Of a stretch of DNA of 64,000 nucleotides, positions 24,378-33,557 are shown piece by piece (within the stretch, counting starts at the first letter, position 1; each line of letters starts with the position of its first letter). Source of the DNA: Conexibacter sp. CPCC 205762. GTDB taxonomy: Bacteria; Actinomycetota; Thermoleophilia; Solirubrobacterales; Solirubrobacteraceae. Location: contig NZ_JAUTDN010000026.1 in assembly GCF_030646155.1 (NCBI RefSeq), positions 1 to 64,000 of the forward strand, read 5' to 3'. A program made the translations under genes and the position numbers. Below the pieces are notes generated by a model. It was given only the letters and a program-made list of their open reading frames with translations, did no database searches and was not told where the DNA came from.

Positions 24378-26153
24378 TCAGCGGCTGAGGCTCGGCGCTG
24401 CTGCGACGAGCTCCTGCGTGTAGGGCTGAGCCGGGGCGCGCACGACCTGCCCGACGGGACCGGTCTCGACGACGCTGCCGCGCTGCAGCACGAGCACGCG
24501 GTCGGCGATCGCGGCGACGACGCCGAGGTCGTGGGTGATGAACAGCAGCGTGAGGCCGAGCTCGTCGCGCAGTCCGCCGAGCAGTTCGAGGACCGCGGCC
24601 TGGACGCTGACGTCGAGCGCGGAGGTGATCTCGTCGCACAGCAGCAGCTCCGGTTCGACCACGAGCGCGCGTGCGATCGCGACTCGTTGCAGCTCGCCGC
24701 CCGACAGCGCGGCGGGGCGGCTGTGGGCCAGGCGTCGCGGCAGCTGGACCCGCTCCAGCATCTGCTCGGCGGCGCGCAGCGACGCGGCGCGGCCGCCGGC
24801 GGCGTGGTCGCGGCCCAGCTCGCGCAGCGGACGGGCGACCGCCTCGATCGCCGTCTCGCGCGGGTTGAGGCTCTGGTACGGGTTCTGGAAGACGATCTGC
24901 AGCCGTCGTCGCTGCTCGCGCGTGCGGCCGCGTGCGAACCCCGCCAGCGGCTCTCCGGCGAGTGCGATCTCGCCGCCGTCGGGCCGCTGCAGTCCCGCGA
25001 CGCAGCGGGCGATCGTCGTCTTGCCGCTGCCCGACTCGCCGACGAGCGCGAGGCACTCGCCGCGTGCGAGCGCGAAGCCGACGTCGTCGGCGGCGACGAC
25101 GTCGCCGCCGCCGAAGCTGACGCGCAGGTCGCGCACTGCCAGCAACGCCGCGCCATCGGCGGCCGCGCGCTGCGGCAGCGGCTCGAACGCCGGCGGCGGC
25201 GTCTGCGCGGCGTGGAAGCAGCGCACGGCGCGATCGGCCGCGGGGCTCGTCAGCGGCGGCGCCTGCGCACGGCACGCGTCGCTCGCCAGCGGGCAGCGGG
25301 GCGCGAAGGCGCAGCCGGCCGGGCGCGCGTCCAACGCGGCGACGGCCCCGCCGATGCCGCGCAGCCGGCGCGGCTCGCGATGGTCGGGCAGCGACGCCAG
25401 CAGCCCGCGCGTGTAGGGATGGCAGGGGCGCGCCAGCAGCTCCGCCGCCGGCCCCTGCTCGACGACCCGGCCGGCGTACATGACGGCGATGCGGTCGGCG
25501 ATCGAGGCGACCGCGGCGAGGTCGTGCGAGATGTAGAGGACGCCGAGGCCGGACGCGTCGCGCAGCCGCCGCACCTCGTCGAGGATCCGCGCCTGCGTGA
25601 CGACGTCGAGGCCGGTCGTCGGCTCGTCCATCACCGCGACGGCCGGCTCGCAGGCGAGCGCCAGCGCGATCGCCAGCCGCTGCTGCTGTCCGCCGGAGAG
25701 CTGGTGCGGCCAGCGGCGCCGGAAGGCGCGCTCGCCGGGCAGGTGGACGCGCTCCAGCGCCGCCTGCACGACAGCGTCGTCGCCGGCGCGGCCGTGCGCG
25801 CGCAGCAGCTCGCGCAGGTGGTCGCCGACGCGCATCGCGGGGTTGAGCGCGCTGCCGGGGTTCTGCGGCACGTACGAGACGTGGCGGCCGCGCACCCCGC
25901 GCAGCTCGCGCTCGCCGAGGCCGAGCAGCTCGCGGCCGGCGACGCGGACGCTGCCGCCGTCGATCCGCGCGCCGTCGCGCGCGAAGCCGAGCGCGGCGAG
26001 GCCGCAGGTCGTCTTGCCCGAGCCCGACTCGCCGACGAGCGCGACGATCTCGGCGCCGCGAACGGTCAGCTCGACCTGCTCGACGATCGCCGCGCCGCCG
26101 GGCGCGCGCACGACGAGGCCGGCGATCTCCAGCGCTGCGGCGTCGGCGCTCAT
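24378..26153 (-). CDS. Peptide ABC transporter, fused DppD-DppF ATPase
   Basis: 591 residues with two complete ABC domains. Each has Walker A GESGSGKTT (about residues 38-46 and 354-362), a signature (LSGGQQQRLAIALAL; LSGGELQRVAIARAL) and Walker B (VAVMDEPTTGLD; LLLCDEITSALD). A cysteine-rich oligopeptide-transporter segment (CAFAPRCPLASDAC) sits between the halves. Normally two subunits, they are fused here, so a homodimer or intramolecular pair drives import. The start overlaps the stop of the second permease (ATGA). Confidence 0.93.
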   Translation of the reverse strand: MSADAAALEIAGLVVRAPGGAAIVEQVELTVRGAEIVALVGESGSGKTTCGLAALGFARDGARIDGGSVRVAGRELLGLGERELRGVRGRHVSYVPQNPGSALNPAMRVGDHLRELLRAHGRAGDDAVVQAALERVHLPGERAFRRRWPHQLSGGQQQRLAIALALACEPAVAVMDEPTTGLDVVTQARILDEVRRLRDASGLGVLYISHDLAAVASIADRIAVMYAGRVVEQGPAAELLARPCHPYTRGLLASLPDHREPRRLRGIGGAVAALDARPAGCAFAPRCPLASDACRAQAPPLTSPAADRAVRCFHAAQTPPPAFEPLPQRAAADGAALLAVRDLRVSFGGGDVVAADDVGFALARGECLALVGESGSGKTTIARCVAGLQRPDGGEIALAGEPLAGFARGRTREQRRRLQIVFQNPYQSLNPRETAIEAVARPLRELGRDHAAGGRAASLRAAEQMLERVQLPRRLAHSRPAALSGGELQRVAIARALVVEPELLLCDEITSALDVSVQAAVLELLGGLRDELGLTLLFITHDLGVVAAIADRVLVLQRGSVVETGPVGQVVRAPAQPYTQELVAAAPSLSR

Positions 26154-27007
26154 CGCTCCTCCTCGCGGGTCAGCACGTCGGCGACGACGCTGACGGTCAC
26201 CGTCAGCGTCGCCAGCAGCAGCGCCGGTGCCAGCAGCGCCCACGGCTGCAGCGTCAGACCGCTGCGGTTCTCGGTCATCATCACCGCCCAGTCGGGGGAC
26301 GGCGGCTCGATCCCGACGCCGAGGAAGTTCATCGACGCCGCCAGCAGGATCGAGATCGCGAAGCGCGTGCCGGCGTCGGCGGCGACGGTCGCGGCGATGT
26401 TCGGCAGCACGTCGTGTCGCAGGATCGGGACCGTGCCGGCGCCGCGCGCGACGGCCGCCTCGACGTAGCTGCGGGTCGCGACCTCGGCGGTCGCCGCGCG
26501 CACGACGCGCGCGATCCCCGGCACGTTGACGAGCGCCACGCCGGCGACGAGGATCGCCGTCGAGCCGCCGACGCCGGAGGCGAGCACGAGCAGCAGCAGG
26601 ATCGGCGGGAAGGCGAGGATCACGTCCATCAGCCGCATCAGCGTCGCGTCGACAAGGCCGCCGCGCAGCCCCGCGACGAGCCCGGCGACGCCGCCGACGC
26701 CGTAGGCGGTCGCCATCGCCAGCAGCGCGTAGGCGACGACGCTGCGGCCGCCGTCGAGCACGCGGCTCAAGACGTCGTGGCCGAGGTAGTCGGTGCCGAG
26801 CCAGTGCGAGCCGCTGGGGCCGCTGTAGGGGATCCCGACGATCTCGCTTGCGCCGTACGGCGCGACCAGCGGCCCGAACACGACGACGAGCAGCAGCAGC
26901 GCCAGCAGCAGGCACGCGACCTGGCCGGCGCGGCGGCCCTCGAAGCGGCGGCGGAAGGCGGTCAGCGGCCGGCCCGGCCGCGCGGCGGTCGCCTCGGTGA
27001 CGCTCAT
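26150..27007 (-). CDS. Peptide ABC transporter permease, DppC type
   Basis: 285 residues from ATG 27007. An N-terminal helix (VACLLLALLLLVVVFGPLVAPYGA) and the DppC block PSGSHWLGTDYLGHDVLSRVLDGGRSV are followed by a BPD-type permease domain. The EAA loop is in YVEAAVARGAGTVPILRHDVLPNIA. It overlaps the upstream DppB gene and the downstream ATPase gene by four bases each. Confidence 0.93.
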   Translation of the reverse strand: MSVTEATAARPGRPLTAFRRRFEGRRAGQVACLLLALLLLVVVFGPLVAPYGASEIVGIPYSGPSGSHWLGTDYLGHDVLSRVLDGGRSVVAYALLAMATAYGVGGVAGLVAGLRGGLVDATLMRLMDVILAFPPILLLLVLASGVGGSTAILVAGVALVNVPGIARVVRAATAEVATRSYVEAAVARGAGTVPILRHDVLPNIAATVAADAGTRFAISILLAASMNFLGVGIEPPSPDWAVMMTENRSGLTLQPWALLAPALLLATLTVTVSVVADVLTREEER

Positions 27008-27975
27008 CGCGCGCTCCGCAGTCTCGGCACCAGCAGCACCAGCGCGATGTCGGCGAGCAGGTTCAGCAGCACGTAGATCGCGGCGATCAGCAGCGCGACC
27101 GCCTGCACGACGGGGATGTCCTGCGACTGCACCGACTGCACGAGCGTCTGCCCGATCCCGGGGTACTGGAAGACGGTCTCGACGATCACGATCCCGCCGA
27201 CCAGCCACTGCGCCGTCAGCGCGATCACCTGCACGCCGGCGGCGAGCGCGTTCGGCAGGACCCAGCGGCGCACGACGCGGCGCTCGGGGATGCCGCTCAG
27301 CCGCGCCATCTCGGTGTAGTCGGCGGCGGCCGCCTGCGCGACGCCGACGCGCACCAGCCGCACCGTCGAGGCGAGCCCGGCGACGAGCAGCGTGAGCACC
27401 GGCAGCACCATGTACTGCGGATGCGCGAGCGGCGACTCGCCCGGCGGGATCAGCGAGACGGCCGGCAGCCAGCCGAGCCAGGTCGCCAGCAGCAGCGCCA
27501 GCAGCGTGCCGGTGACGAACTCCGGCACCGCGACGCCGGCGAGCGTGATCCAGCTGACGACCTGGTCGAGCTTGCCGTCGCGCCGCGTCCCCGTCAGCAC
27601 GCCGAGCAGCAGCGCCAGCGGCACCAGCAGCACGAGCGTGACGGCCGCCAGCGTCAGCGTCGCGCCGACGCGGTCGCCGATCAGGTCGCCGACCGGCAGC
27701 CCGGCCGCCAGCGATCTGCCGAGGTCGCCGTGCAGCAGCCCGCCGAGCCAGTCGGTGTACTGCTGCAGCAGCGGCCGGTCGAGCCCGAGCTGCGCCCGCA
27801 GCTGCGCGAGCGAGTCGGGCGTCGCGGTCTTGCCGAGGATCGCGCTCGCGGTGTCGCCCGGCAGCACCTGGGTGGCGGCGAAGACGAGCAGCGAGACGAT
27901 CCACAGCAGCACGACCGCGATCCCGACGCGGCGGGCGACCAGCCCGCCCAACGACTGTCGCTTTACACCAGCCAC
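27004..27975 (-). CDS. Peptide ABC transporter permease, DppB type
   Basis: 323 residues from GTG 27975, which overlaps the end of the binding-protein gene; TTG 27951 is an alternative. The N-terminal region has VLPGDTASAILGKTATPDSLAQLRAQLGLDRPLLQQYTDWLGGLLHGDLGRSL, the classic DppB/OppB periplasmic-facing segment, then the permease domain with EAA loop YTEMARLSGIPERRVVRRWVLPNAL. It has six predicted membrane helices. It forms the channel with the DppC-type subunit. Confidence 0.92.
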   Translation of the reverse strand: MAGVKRQSLGGLVARRVGIAVVLLWIVSLLVFAATQVLPGDTASAILGKTATPDSLAQLRAQLGLDRPLLQQYTDWLGGLLHGDLGRSLAAGLPVGDLIGDRVGATLTLAAVTLVLLVPLALLLGVLTGTRRDGKLDQVVSWITLAGVAVPEFVTGTLLALLLATWLGWLPAVSLIPPGESPLAHPQYMVLPVLTLLVAGLASTVRLVRVGVAQAAAADYTEMARLSGIPERRVVRRWVLPNALAAGVQVIALTAQWLVGGIVIVETVFQYPGIGQTLVQSVQSQDIPVVQAVALLIAAIYVLLNLLADIALVLLVPRLRSAR

Positions 27976-29588
27976 CAGTTCCGGAACTCGTAGTAGCCGA
28001 GGTTGTAGAGGGGGTTGGTGACGATCCCCTCGACTCTGGCGGAGGCGGCGTCGAGGAAGTCGACGTAGCCCCAGACGATCAGGCCGCCCTCGTCGTAGAG
28101 CGTGCTCTGCAGCTCCTTGTAGACGTCGTTGCGAGCGGCCTCGTCGGTCATCGACTGCGCCTGCACGAACCGTCTCTGCCAGGCGGCGTCTCTCCAGCCG
28201 GTGATGTTGAAGCCGGAGTCGGGCAGCAGACCGTCGAGCGTCGTCTGCTCGAACGAGCCGCTCCACTGGTCCTGGCCGAAGGCGACCTTCAGGTAGTAGC
28301 GGTCGCTGTAGTAGTCGGCGGCGGGGACGGTCTGCAGGTCGATCGTGATGCCGGCCGCCTGCGCCTGCTGCTTGTAGGCGGTCGCCGCCTCCAGCATGCC
28401 GGGGACCGCGCGCGAGCTGTAGAGCTTGACGGTGAGGCCGTCCTGCCCGGCCGCTCTCAGCAGCGACCGCGCCTGCTCGGGGTCGTAGGCGCGCTGCGGC
28501 AGCGCGTCGTTGTAGGAGGGATAGCCCTTGCCGAAGAGGTCGTTGCCGATCGAGCCGTAGCCGAGCAGGGCAGCCTGGACCGACTGCTCGCGGTCGACGG
28601 CGAGCCGCATCGCTCTGCGCACGCGCGGGTCGGTGAAGGGCGCCTCGTCGACGCGCATGTAGGTCGGCAGGGCGGAGGCGTTGGCGGTCCGCACGAGCCG
28701 CACCGGGCCGCTCGTGCCGTCGCCGAGCTGCCGCGCCTGCGCGAACTCGATCGCCTCGATCGCGTCGACCTGGCCGCCCTGCAGCGCGTTGTAGCGGGCG
28801 GTCGAGTCGGGGATCGAGATCTGCTCCAGCTCGTCGACGTGCGGCGCGTCGCCCCAGTAGCCGGGGTTGCGTCGCATCAGCGAGCGCTCGCCGGGCTTGA
28901 ACGAGACGAGCGTGAAGGGGCCGGTCCCGTTCGGTCTGGCGAAGTCGCTGAAGCCGGCGGGGATGATGAACGAGGCGCGGTGGGCGAGCAGCGAGGCGAG
29001 GTCGCCGATCGGCCGGCTCAGCACGATCTCGATCGTGTCGTCCGCCGTGCTTCTCGTCTTTCTGAGGTCGATCGCGGCGATCGCGTTGGCGCTCTGGAGC
29101 GCTCTGGTGCGGATCCGTCTCCAGGTCGCGAGCACGTCGTCGGCGGTCAGCGGTCTGCCGTCGTGGAAGTTCGCCGCGCGCAGTCTCAGCCTCCATCTGT
29201 CGGCTCTGGCGCCGGCCTCCAGCGACTCCGCCAGGCGCGGCTGCGGGACGCCTCTGGGGTCGAAGTCGAACAGCAGCTCGTACAGCTGGCGGGCGCGCGC
29301 GACGTCGATCCCGACGATGCCGCTGTTGGGGTCGAGCGTCTCCGCGGTGCCGCCGCCGACGTGGCCGACGCGCAGTCTGCCGCCGCTTCTGGGCGTGCCG
29401 CCGGAGCCGATCGTCTGCGCCCCGCCGACCGTCTGGCCGTCGGTCGCGGCGCCGCTGCCGCCGTCGTCGCCGCAGGCGGCGAGCGCGCCCGGGAGCAGCA
29501 GCAGGCCGCTCGCGGTCAGCGATCCCTGCAGGACGCGGCGGCGGGTCAGCCCGCGGGCGGGCTCTGGCGGTCTGGGCGAGTCGGTCAC
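27963..29588 (-). CDS. Peptide ABC transporter substrate-binding lipoprotein (family 5)
   Basis: 541 residues. The signal carries a twin-arginine motif (TRRRVLQ) and a lipobox (LAAC, about residue 39), so it is probably folded before Tat export and then lipid-anchored. The SBP_bac_5 fold is seen in AETLDPNSGIVGIDVARARQLYELLFDFD, NFHDGRPLTADDVLATWRRI and RRAMRLAVDREQSVQAAL. It captures peptides or related solutes for the downstream permeases. AGA is a frequent arginine codon here. It begins 13 bp after the GntR regulator gene. Confidence 0.93.
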   Translation of the reverse strand: MTDSPRPPEPARGLTRRRVLQGSLTASGLLLLPGALAACGDDGGSGAATDGQTVGGAQTIGSGGTPRSGGRLRVGHVGGGTAETLDPNSGIVGIDVARARQLYELLFDFDPRGVPQPRLAESLEAGARADRWRLRLRAANFHDGRPLTADDVLATWRRIRTRALQSANAIAAIDLRKTRSTADDTIEIVLSRPIGDLASLLAHRASFIIPAGFSDFARPNGTGPFTLVSFKPGERSLMRRNPGYWGDAPHVDELEQISIPDSTARYNALQGGQVDAIEAIEFAQARQLGDGTSGPVRLVRTANASALPTYMRVDEAPFTDPRVRRAMRLAVDREQSVQAALLGYGSIGNDLFGKGYPSYNDALPQRAYDPEQARSLLRAAGQDGLTVKLYSSRAVPGMLEAATAYKQQAQAAGITIDLQTVPAADYYSDRYYLKVAFGQDQWSGSFEQTTLDGLLPDSGFNITGWRDAAWQRRFVQAQSMTDEAARNDVYKELQSTLYDEGGLIVWGYVDFLDAASARVEGIVTNPLYNLGYYEFRNWWLV

Positions 29589-29601
29589 GGCGGCGGTCCT
29601 C

Positions 29602-30375
29602 TCAGGGGAAGGTCAGGCGTTGGCCGAGGTAGATCGCTTCGAGCGCGCCGAGGTGGACGTCCATCGAGCGGACGATCCAGGCGCGGTCGCGCGACTTGAG
29701 CGCTTCGAGCGTGTCGCGCTGGTTGACGATCGCCTCGGCGAAGTCGACGTGGCCGATCGGGAACTGCGCGGCGCGGATCGCCAGCCAGGCGTCGAAGAAG
29801 GTGCGCACGCAGCTCATCAGCGGCTCGTTCTGCGCCATCTGGGCGATCGTGAAGTGGAACTGGACATCGGCGGCGAGGAACTGGTCGCTGTCGCCGGCGC
29901 GCTCCTCCAACGCGCTGACGAGCTGCTCCAGCCGCACCCAGTCGGCGGGCGTGCCGCGCGTGCCGGCCAGCAGCGCGGCCTGCAGCTCGACCGGGCGGCG
30001 CATCTCCAGCAACGTGCGGACGGTCGCCTGCGTGTGCGAGTGGAGCGCGCCGAGGACGGTCGGCACGTTCGCGCTGGAGGCGACCGTGATGCCGCCCTGG
30101 TTGCCGCGCCTGACGGAGACGACGCCGGCCTGGTCGAGCACGTAGATCGCCTGCCGCAGGACGGTCCGGCTGACGCCGAGCTGGGCGGCGAGGTCGCGCT
30201 CGCGCGGCAGCTGGTCGCCGACCTCGAAGAGGCCGCCGCGGATCGCGTCGACGAGCACGGCGACGACCTCGTCGGCCGCGCGCCGCAGCTGGACCGGCCG
30301 GAAGCGCCGCAGCCGCGGGTCGTCGTCCGGGGCGGCGGGGTCCTGCTCGGGTGTCGAGGAGCCGTTGGCGTTCAT
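29602..30375 (-). CDS. FadR-subfamily GntR regulator of the peptide ABC operon
   Basis: 257 residues from ATG 30375 (ATG 30387 also possible). The N-terminal winged helix is VDAIRGGLFEVGDQLPRERDLAAQLGVSRTVLRQAIYVLDQAGVVSVRRGNQGG. The C-terminal helical FCD domain has metal-ligand-type residues (DVQFHFTIAQMAQNEPL, MDVHLGALE). It is the first gene of the transporter operon, so it probably senses the imported solute or its product. TTGGTCTACACAA just at the start codon is a possible operator. Confidence 0.88.
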   Translation of the reverse strand: MNANGSSTPEQDPAAPDDDPRLRRFRPVQLRRAADEVVAVLVDAIRGGLFEVGDQLPRERDLAAQLGVSRTVLRQAIYVLDQAGVVSVRRGNQGGITVASSANVPTVLGALHSHTQATVRTLLEMRRPVELQAALLAGTRGTPADWVRLEQLVSALEERAGDSDQFLAADVQFHFTIAQMAQNEPLMSCVRTFFDAWLAIRAAQFPIGHVDFAEAIVNQRDTLEALKSRDRAWIVRSMDVHLGALEAIYLGQRLTFP

Positions 30376-30395
30376 TGGTCTACACAAAGAACCTT

Positions 30396-30471
30396 CGAGG
30401 TGCGAGAGTGTGGGTCACGCCCCAGCCGCTGTCAAGGGGCGCGACCCATAGAGACCGCTTTGAGCACCTCG
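30396..30471. repeat. Large nested inverted repeat in a divergent promoter region
   Basis: Outer arms CGAGGTGC (30396-30403) and GCACCTCG (30464-30471) enclose inner arms TGGGTCACGCCCC (30411-30423) and GGGGCGCGACCCA (30436-30448; 12 of 13 pair) around a 12-base loop. It lies between the GntR/transporter operon and the aminotransferase. It could form an RNA hairpin in the leader of either transcript or serve as paired operator sites. Confidence 0.55.
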
Positions 30472-30519
30472 TCACGATCGCGATTGCTTGCGCCGCAGCC
30501 GTCCGCCACGGTGGATCGC

Positions 30520-31584
30520 ATGCTCTCCCCGCACGTCCGCGCCAACTTCTCGCCCGAAGGGGCGTATCTCGACACCGCCACCTACGGCCTGCCGCCGCGG
30601 CGCGCCTTCGCGGCGTTCGCCGACGCGGCCGACGAGTGGCGCCACGGCCGCTGCGGCTTCGACGGCTGGGACGGCGCCGTCGGCGCGGCGCGCGCCGCCT
30701 ACGCGCGGCTCGTCGGCGCGCCGGCGGCGGAGGTCGCGCTCGGCGCGGTCGTCTCGCCCTTCGTCGGGCTGATCGCCGCCGCGATGCCGGCCGGCACGCG
30801 GGTGCTGGCGCCGCGCGACGAGTACACCTCGGTGCTGTTCCCGCTGCTGGCGCAGGAGCATCGCGGCGTGCGCCTCGAGCTGGTCGAGCTGGAGCAGCTC
30901 GCCGACGCGATCGACGGCACGACCGACTGGGTCGCCTTCTCCGCCGTGCAGTCGCTCGACGGCCGCGTCGCGCCGCTGGAGCAGATCGCGGCCGCGGCCG
31001 CGCATCACGGCGCGCGCACGCTGGTCGACACGACGCAGGCGTGCGGCTGGCTGCCGCTCGACGCGACCCGCTTCGACGTCACCGCCTGCGGCGGCTACAA
31101 GTGGCTGCTGAACCCGCGCGGGACCGCCTACATGACGATCCGAGAGGAGCTGTGGGAGCAGGTCCCGACCAACGCCGCCGGCTGGTACGGCGCCGCGCAG
31201 CCGACCTCCGCGCTCTACGGCCCGCCGCTGCGGCTGGCGCCCGACGCCGGCCGCTACGACATCTCGCCGGCATGGCTCTGCTGGGTCGGCGCCGTCGGCG
31301 CGCTGGAGCTGATCGAGGCCGTCGGCGTCGAGCAGATCGGCGCCCACGACGTCGCGCTCGCCAACCGCCTGCGCGCCGAGCTGGGGCTGGAGTGCAGCGA
31401 CTCCGCGATCGTCTCGCTGCCGGCCCCCGACGGCACGCTGGAGCGGCTGCACGCCGCCGGCGTGCGCGCCTCCGGCCGCGGCGGCCGCGTCCGCCTCGCC
31501 TTCCACCTCTACAACGACGAGCGCGACCTCGAGCGCGCGCTCGCCGTGCTCGCCGCCACGCCGCTCCTGCGCTCCGCCTCCTGA
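30520..31584 (+). CDS. Class V aminotransferase / cysteine desulfurase-like PLP enzyme
   Basis: 354 residues from ATG 30520. The start SPEGAYLDTATYGLPPRRAFAA, the aspartate of LVDTTQACGWLPLD and the PLP lysine in TACGGYKWLLNPRGTAYM mark a fold type I class V enzyme. No conserved catalytic cysteine loop like that of IscS is visible, so it is probably an aminotransferase, a kynureninase-like enzyme or a lyase. It is 13 bp upstream of the M28 peptidase and probably co-transcribed. Context suggests amino-acid or peptide breakdown together with the peptide transporter. Confidence 0.85.
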   Translation: MLSPHVRANFSPEGAYLDTATYGLPPRRAFAAFADAADEWRHGRCGFDGWDGAVGAARAAYARLVGAPAAEVALGAVVSPFVGLIAAAMPAGTRVLAPRDEYTSVLFPLLAQEHRGVRLELVELEQLADAIDGTTDWVAFSAVQSLDGRVAPLEQIAAAAAHHGARTLVDTTQACGWLPLDATRFDVTACGGYKWLLNPRGTAYMTIREELWEQVPTNAAGWYGAAQPTSALYGPPLRLAPDAGRYDISPAWLCWVGAVGALELIEAVGVEQIGAHDVALANRLRAELGLECSDSAIVSLPAPDGTLERLHAAGVRASGRGGRVRLAFHLYNDERDLERALAVLAATPLLRSAS

Positions 31585-31597
31585 AAGGTCCCGCCGC

Positions 31598-33460
31598 ATG
31601 CCCCACGCCCAGCCCGCCCGCATCGACGCGCTGATCGACCCCGGAGCGCTGGAGGCGATCGTCGCGACGCTCGACGGCCACGGCTCCCACGCGCTCGGCT
31701 TCAGCGCCGCCGGCACGCCGCCCGAGCGCGCGATGACACGCTGGATCGCGGGCGAGCTGACGGCCGCCGGCCTCTCCGGCGTCGTCGAGGAGGAGCTGCC
31801 CGTCGACGCCTGGCACCTGCGCGACGCGTGGGTCGCGACGGCCGCCGGCGAGCGCTTCGACGGCGCCTCCTTCGGCGGCGTGCCGCCGACCCCCGCCGGC
31901 GGCGTGACGGGTCGGCTGGTCGTCTGCGAGGGCGGCGACCCGCGCACGCTCGACGGCGCCGACCTGCGCGGCGCCGTCGTCCTCTACGACTGGCAGGACC
32001 GCATGTTCCTGCCGGCGACGGCAGCGCTGGAGCTGGGCGCTCGCGGCGCCGCCGCGATCGTGCTCGCCTGCCTCCAGGGCGGCCCGATGTACCAGGAGCC
32101 GGGCGCGCTCGGCTCCAACGACGGCCTCTGGCACCTCGATGCGCCGCCGATGGTGACGGTCAGACGCGAGGACGCGCGGCGGCTGATCGCGAGCGCGCCG
32201 GCAGAGGTGACCGTGATGCTCGACGCCGAGCTGACGAGAGGGACCGCTGCCAACGTCGTCGGCTTCCTGCCGGGACGCAGACCTGAGCTGGCGCCGATCG
32301 TCGTCGGCGGCCATCACGACGCCTGGTTCTACGGCAGCATGGACGACCACTCCGGCGTCGCCGCGACGATCGCGCTGGCGCGGGCGCTCGCCGGCGCGGG
32401 CGTGACGCCGCAGCGCTCGATCGCCTTCGTCTCCCACACCGCCGAGGAGTTCGGGCTCGCCGACAGCGCCTACGACTGGTGCTGGGGCGCCTGGTGGCAG
32501 ATCGCCGTCGAGCACCGCGAGTGGGCCGGGACGGTGCCGTTCTACTTCAACCTCGAAGGCTCCGGCACGCCCGATCCGCTCGTCGCCGACACGCCGGTCG
32601 AGCTGCGCCGCTGGATGCGGCGGCTGCTGCGCGCCGGCGAGCGCGAGGGACTGCTGCCGTATGGCTGGGCGCTGGGGAAGCCGAACGCCTGGACGGAGGT
32701 GTGGCCGTTCCTCGCCGCCGGCGTCCCCGGCGTCAACGTCTCGACCTTCCACATGCCGTTCGCGCGCACCAAGTACCACACGCAGTTCGACGACCGCACG
32801 ACGCTCGACTTCGAGCATCTCGCGCGGCTGACGCGCTGGTTCGCGCGCGTGCTGCTCGACGCCGACGCGCAGGGCGCGGCGATCCTCGACCACCGCGCCC
32901 GCGCCGCCGACCTGCGCAGATCGCTCGCAGCGCACCGCACACCGCGCCTGGACGCCGCCGTCGACGCGCTCGCGGCGGGGAGCGGCCGTGAGCGCTTCAC
33001 TGCCAGCGGGCGCGGCCTGTTCGCGCTCGACGACGACGTCCCCGGCTACGCCCACGAGGCGGTCGCGGCGACGGTCGCCGCGCTGGAGAGCGCGCTCGCG
33101 GCGCTCGCTCGCGACGACCGCCGCGCCGCGCTGAGAGCGCTGCGCGCGATCGGCTGGTCGCGCAACGCGCACTACGTCTCGGCGCCGGTCCACGCCCGCG
33201 AGCTGGCGCGGCGGACAGCCGCCGAGCCGCGGCTGGCGTGGGCGCGGCAGACGCCGCCGGCACCCGACCCCGACCTCTGGCACGAGCTGGCCGCGCTGCG
33301 CGGCGACGCCGGCGCGCGCGAGCCCGGTCCGTGGCTGACGGAGTCGCTGGAGGCGCACCTCGCCGCCGCGCGCGCCGAGCTGGAGCGACGCCTGGACCAG
33401 GTCGCCCGCGTCGCGTCCGGCGAGCTGCTGCCGCTGGTCGAGGAGCCGCTGCGGGACTGA
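31598..33460 (+). CDS. M28-family zinc metallopeptidase with PA domain
   Basis: 620 residues, no signal peptide. A PA-like insert (about 100-205, GAVVLYDWQDRMFLPATAALELGARGAAAIV) precedes the M28 catalytic domain. Metal ligands: H in GGHHDAW, bridging D in SMDDHSGVAA, the catalytic E-E pair in HTAEEFG, and the last H in KYHTQFDD. It is a probable cytosolic aminopeptidase or carboxypeptidase of the glutamate-carboxypeptidase type. The C-terminal 180 residues are helical and Ala/Arg-rich. AGA codons appear only after about codon 188. Confidence 0.88.
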   Translation: MPHAQPARIDALIDPGALEAIVATLDGHGSHALGFSAAGTPPERAMTRWIAGELTAAGLSGVVEEELPVDAWHLRDAWVATAAGERFDGASFGGVPPTPAGGVTGRLVVCEGGDPRTLDGADLRGAVVLYDWQDRMFLPATAALELGARGAAAIVLACLQGGPMYQEPGALGSNDGLWHLDAPPMVTVRREDARRLIASAPAEVTVMLDAELTRGTAANVVGFLPGRRPELAPIVVGGHHDAWFYGSMDDHSGVAATIALARALAGAGVTPQRSIAFVSHTAEEFGLADSAYDWCWGAWWQIAVEHREWAGTVPFYFNLEGSGTPDPLVADTPVELRRWMRRLLRAGEREGLLPYGWALGKPNAWTEVWPFLAAGVPGVNVSTFHMPFARTKYHTQFDDRTTLDFEHLARLTRWFARVLLDADAQGAAILDHRARAADLRRSLAAHRTPRLDAAVDALAAGSGRERFTASGRGLFALDDDVPGYAHEAVAATVAALESALAALARDDRRAALRALRAIGWSRNAHYVSAPVHARELARRTAAEPRLAWARQTPPAPDPDLWHELAALRGDAGAREPGPWLTESLEAHLAAARAELERRLDQVARVASGELLPLVEEPLRD

Positions 33461-33540
33461 GCCCGCGGGCGGCGCGCCGGGCGGCAGCGGCGCGGCGGCG
33501 GCGCGGCGGGCGGACGGACGGCGTGGCCGGCGGGCGGACG

Positions 33541-33557
33541 GCGCTGACGGTCAGCGC
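33541..33557. terminator. Dyad GCGCTGAC-G-GTCAGCGC between convergent genes
   Basis: A perfect 8-bp inverted repeat overlaps the stop of the LysR gene. The 90-bp gap before it is low-complexity GC with a repeated CGGCGGGCGGACGG unit. It could form a short terminator hairpin; there is no U-tract. Confidence 0.35.
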
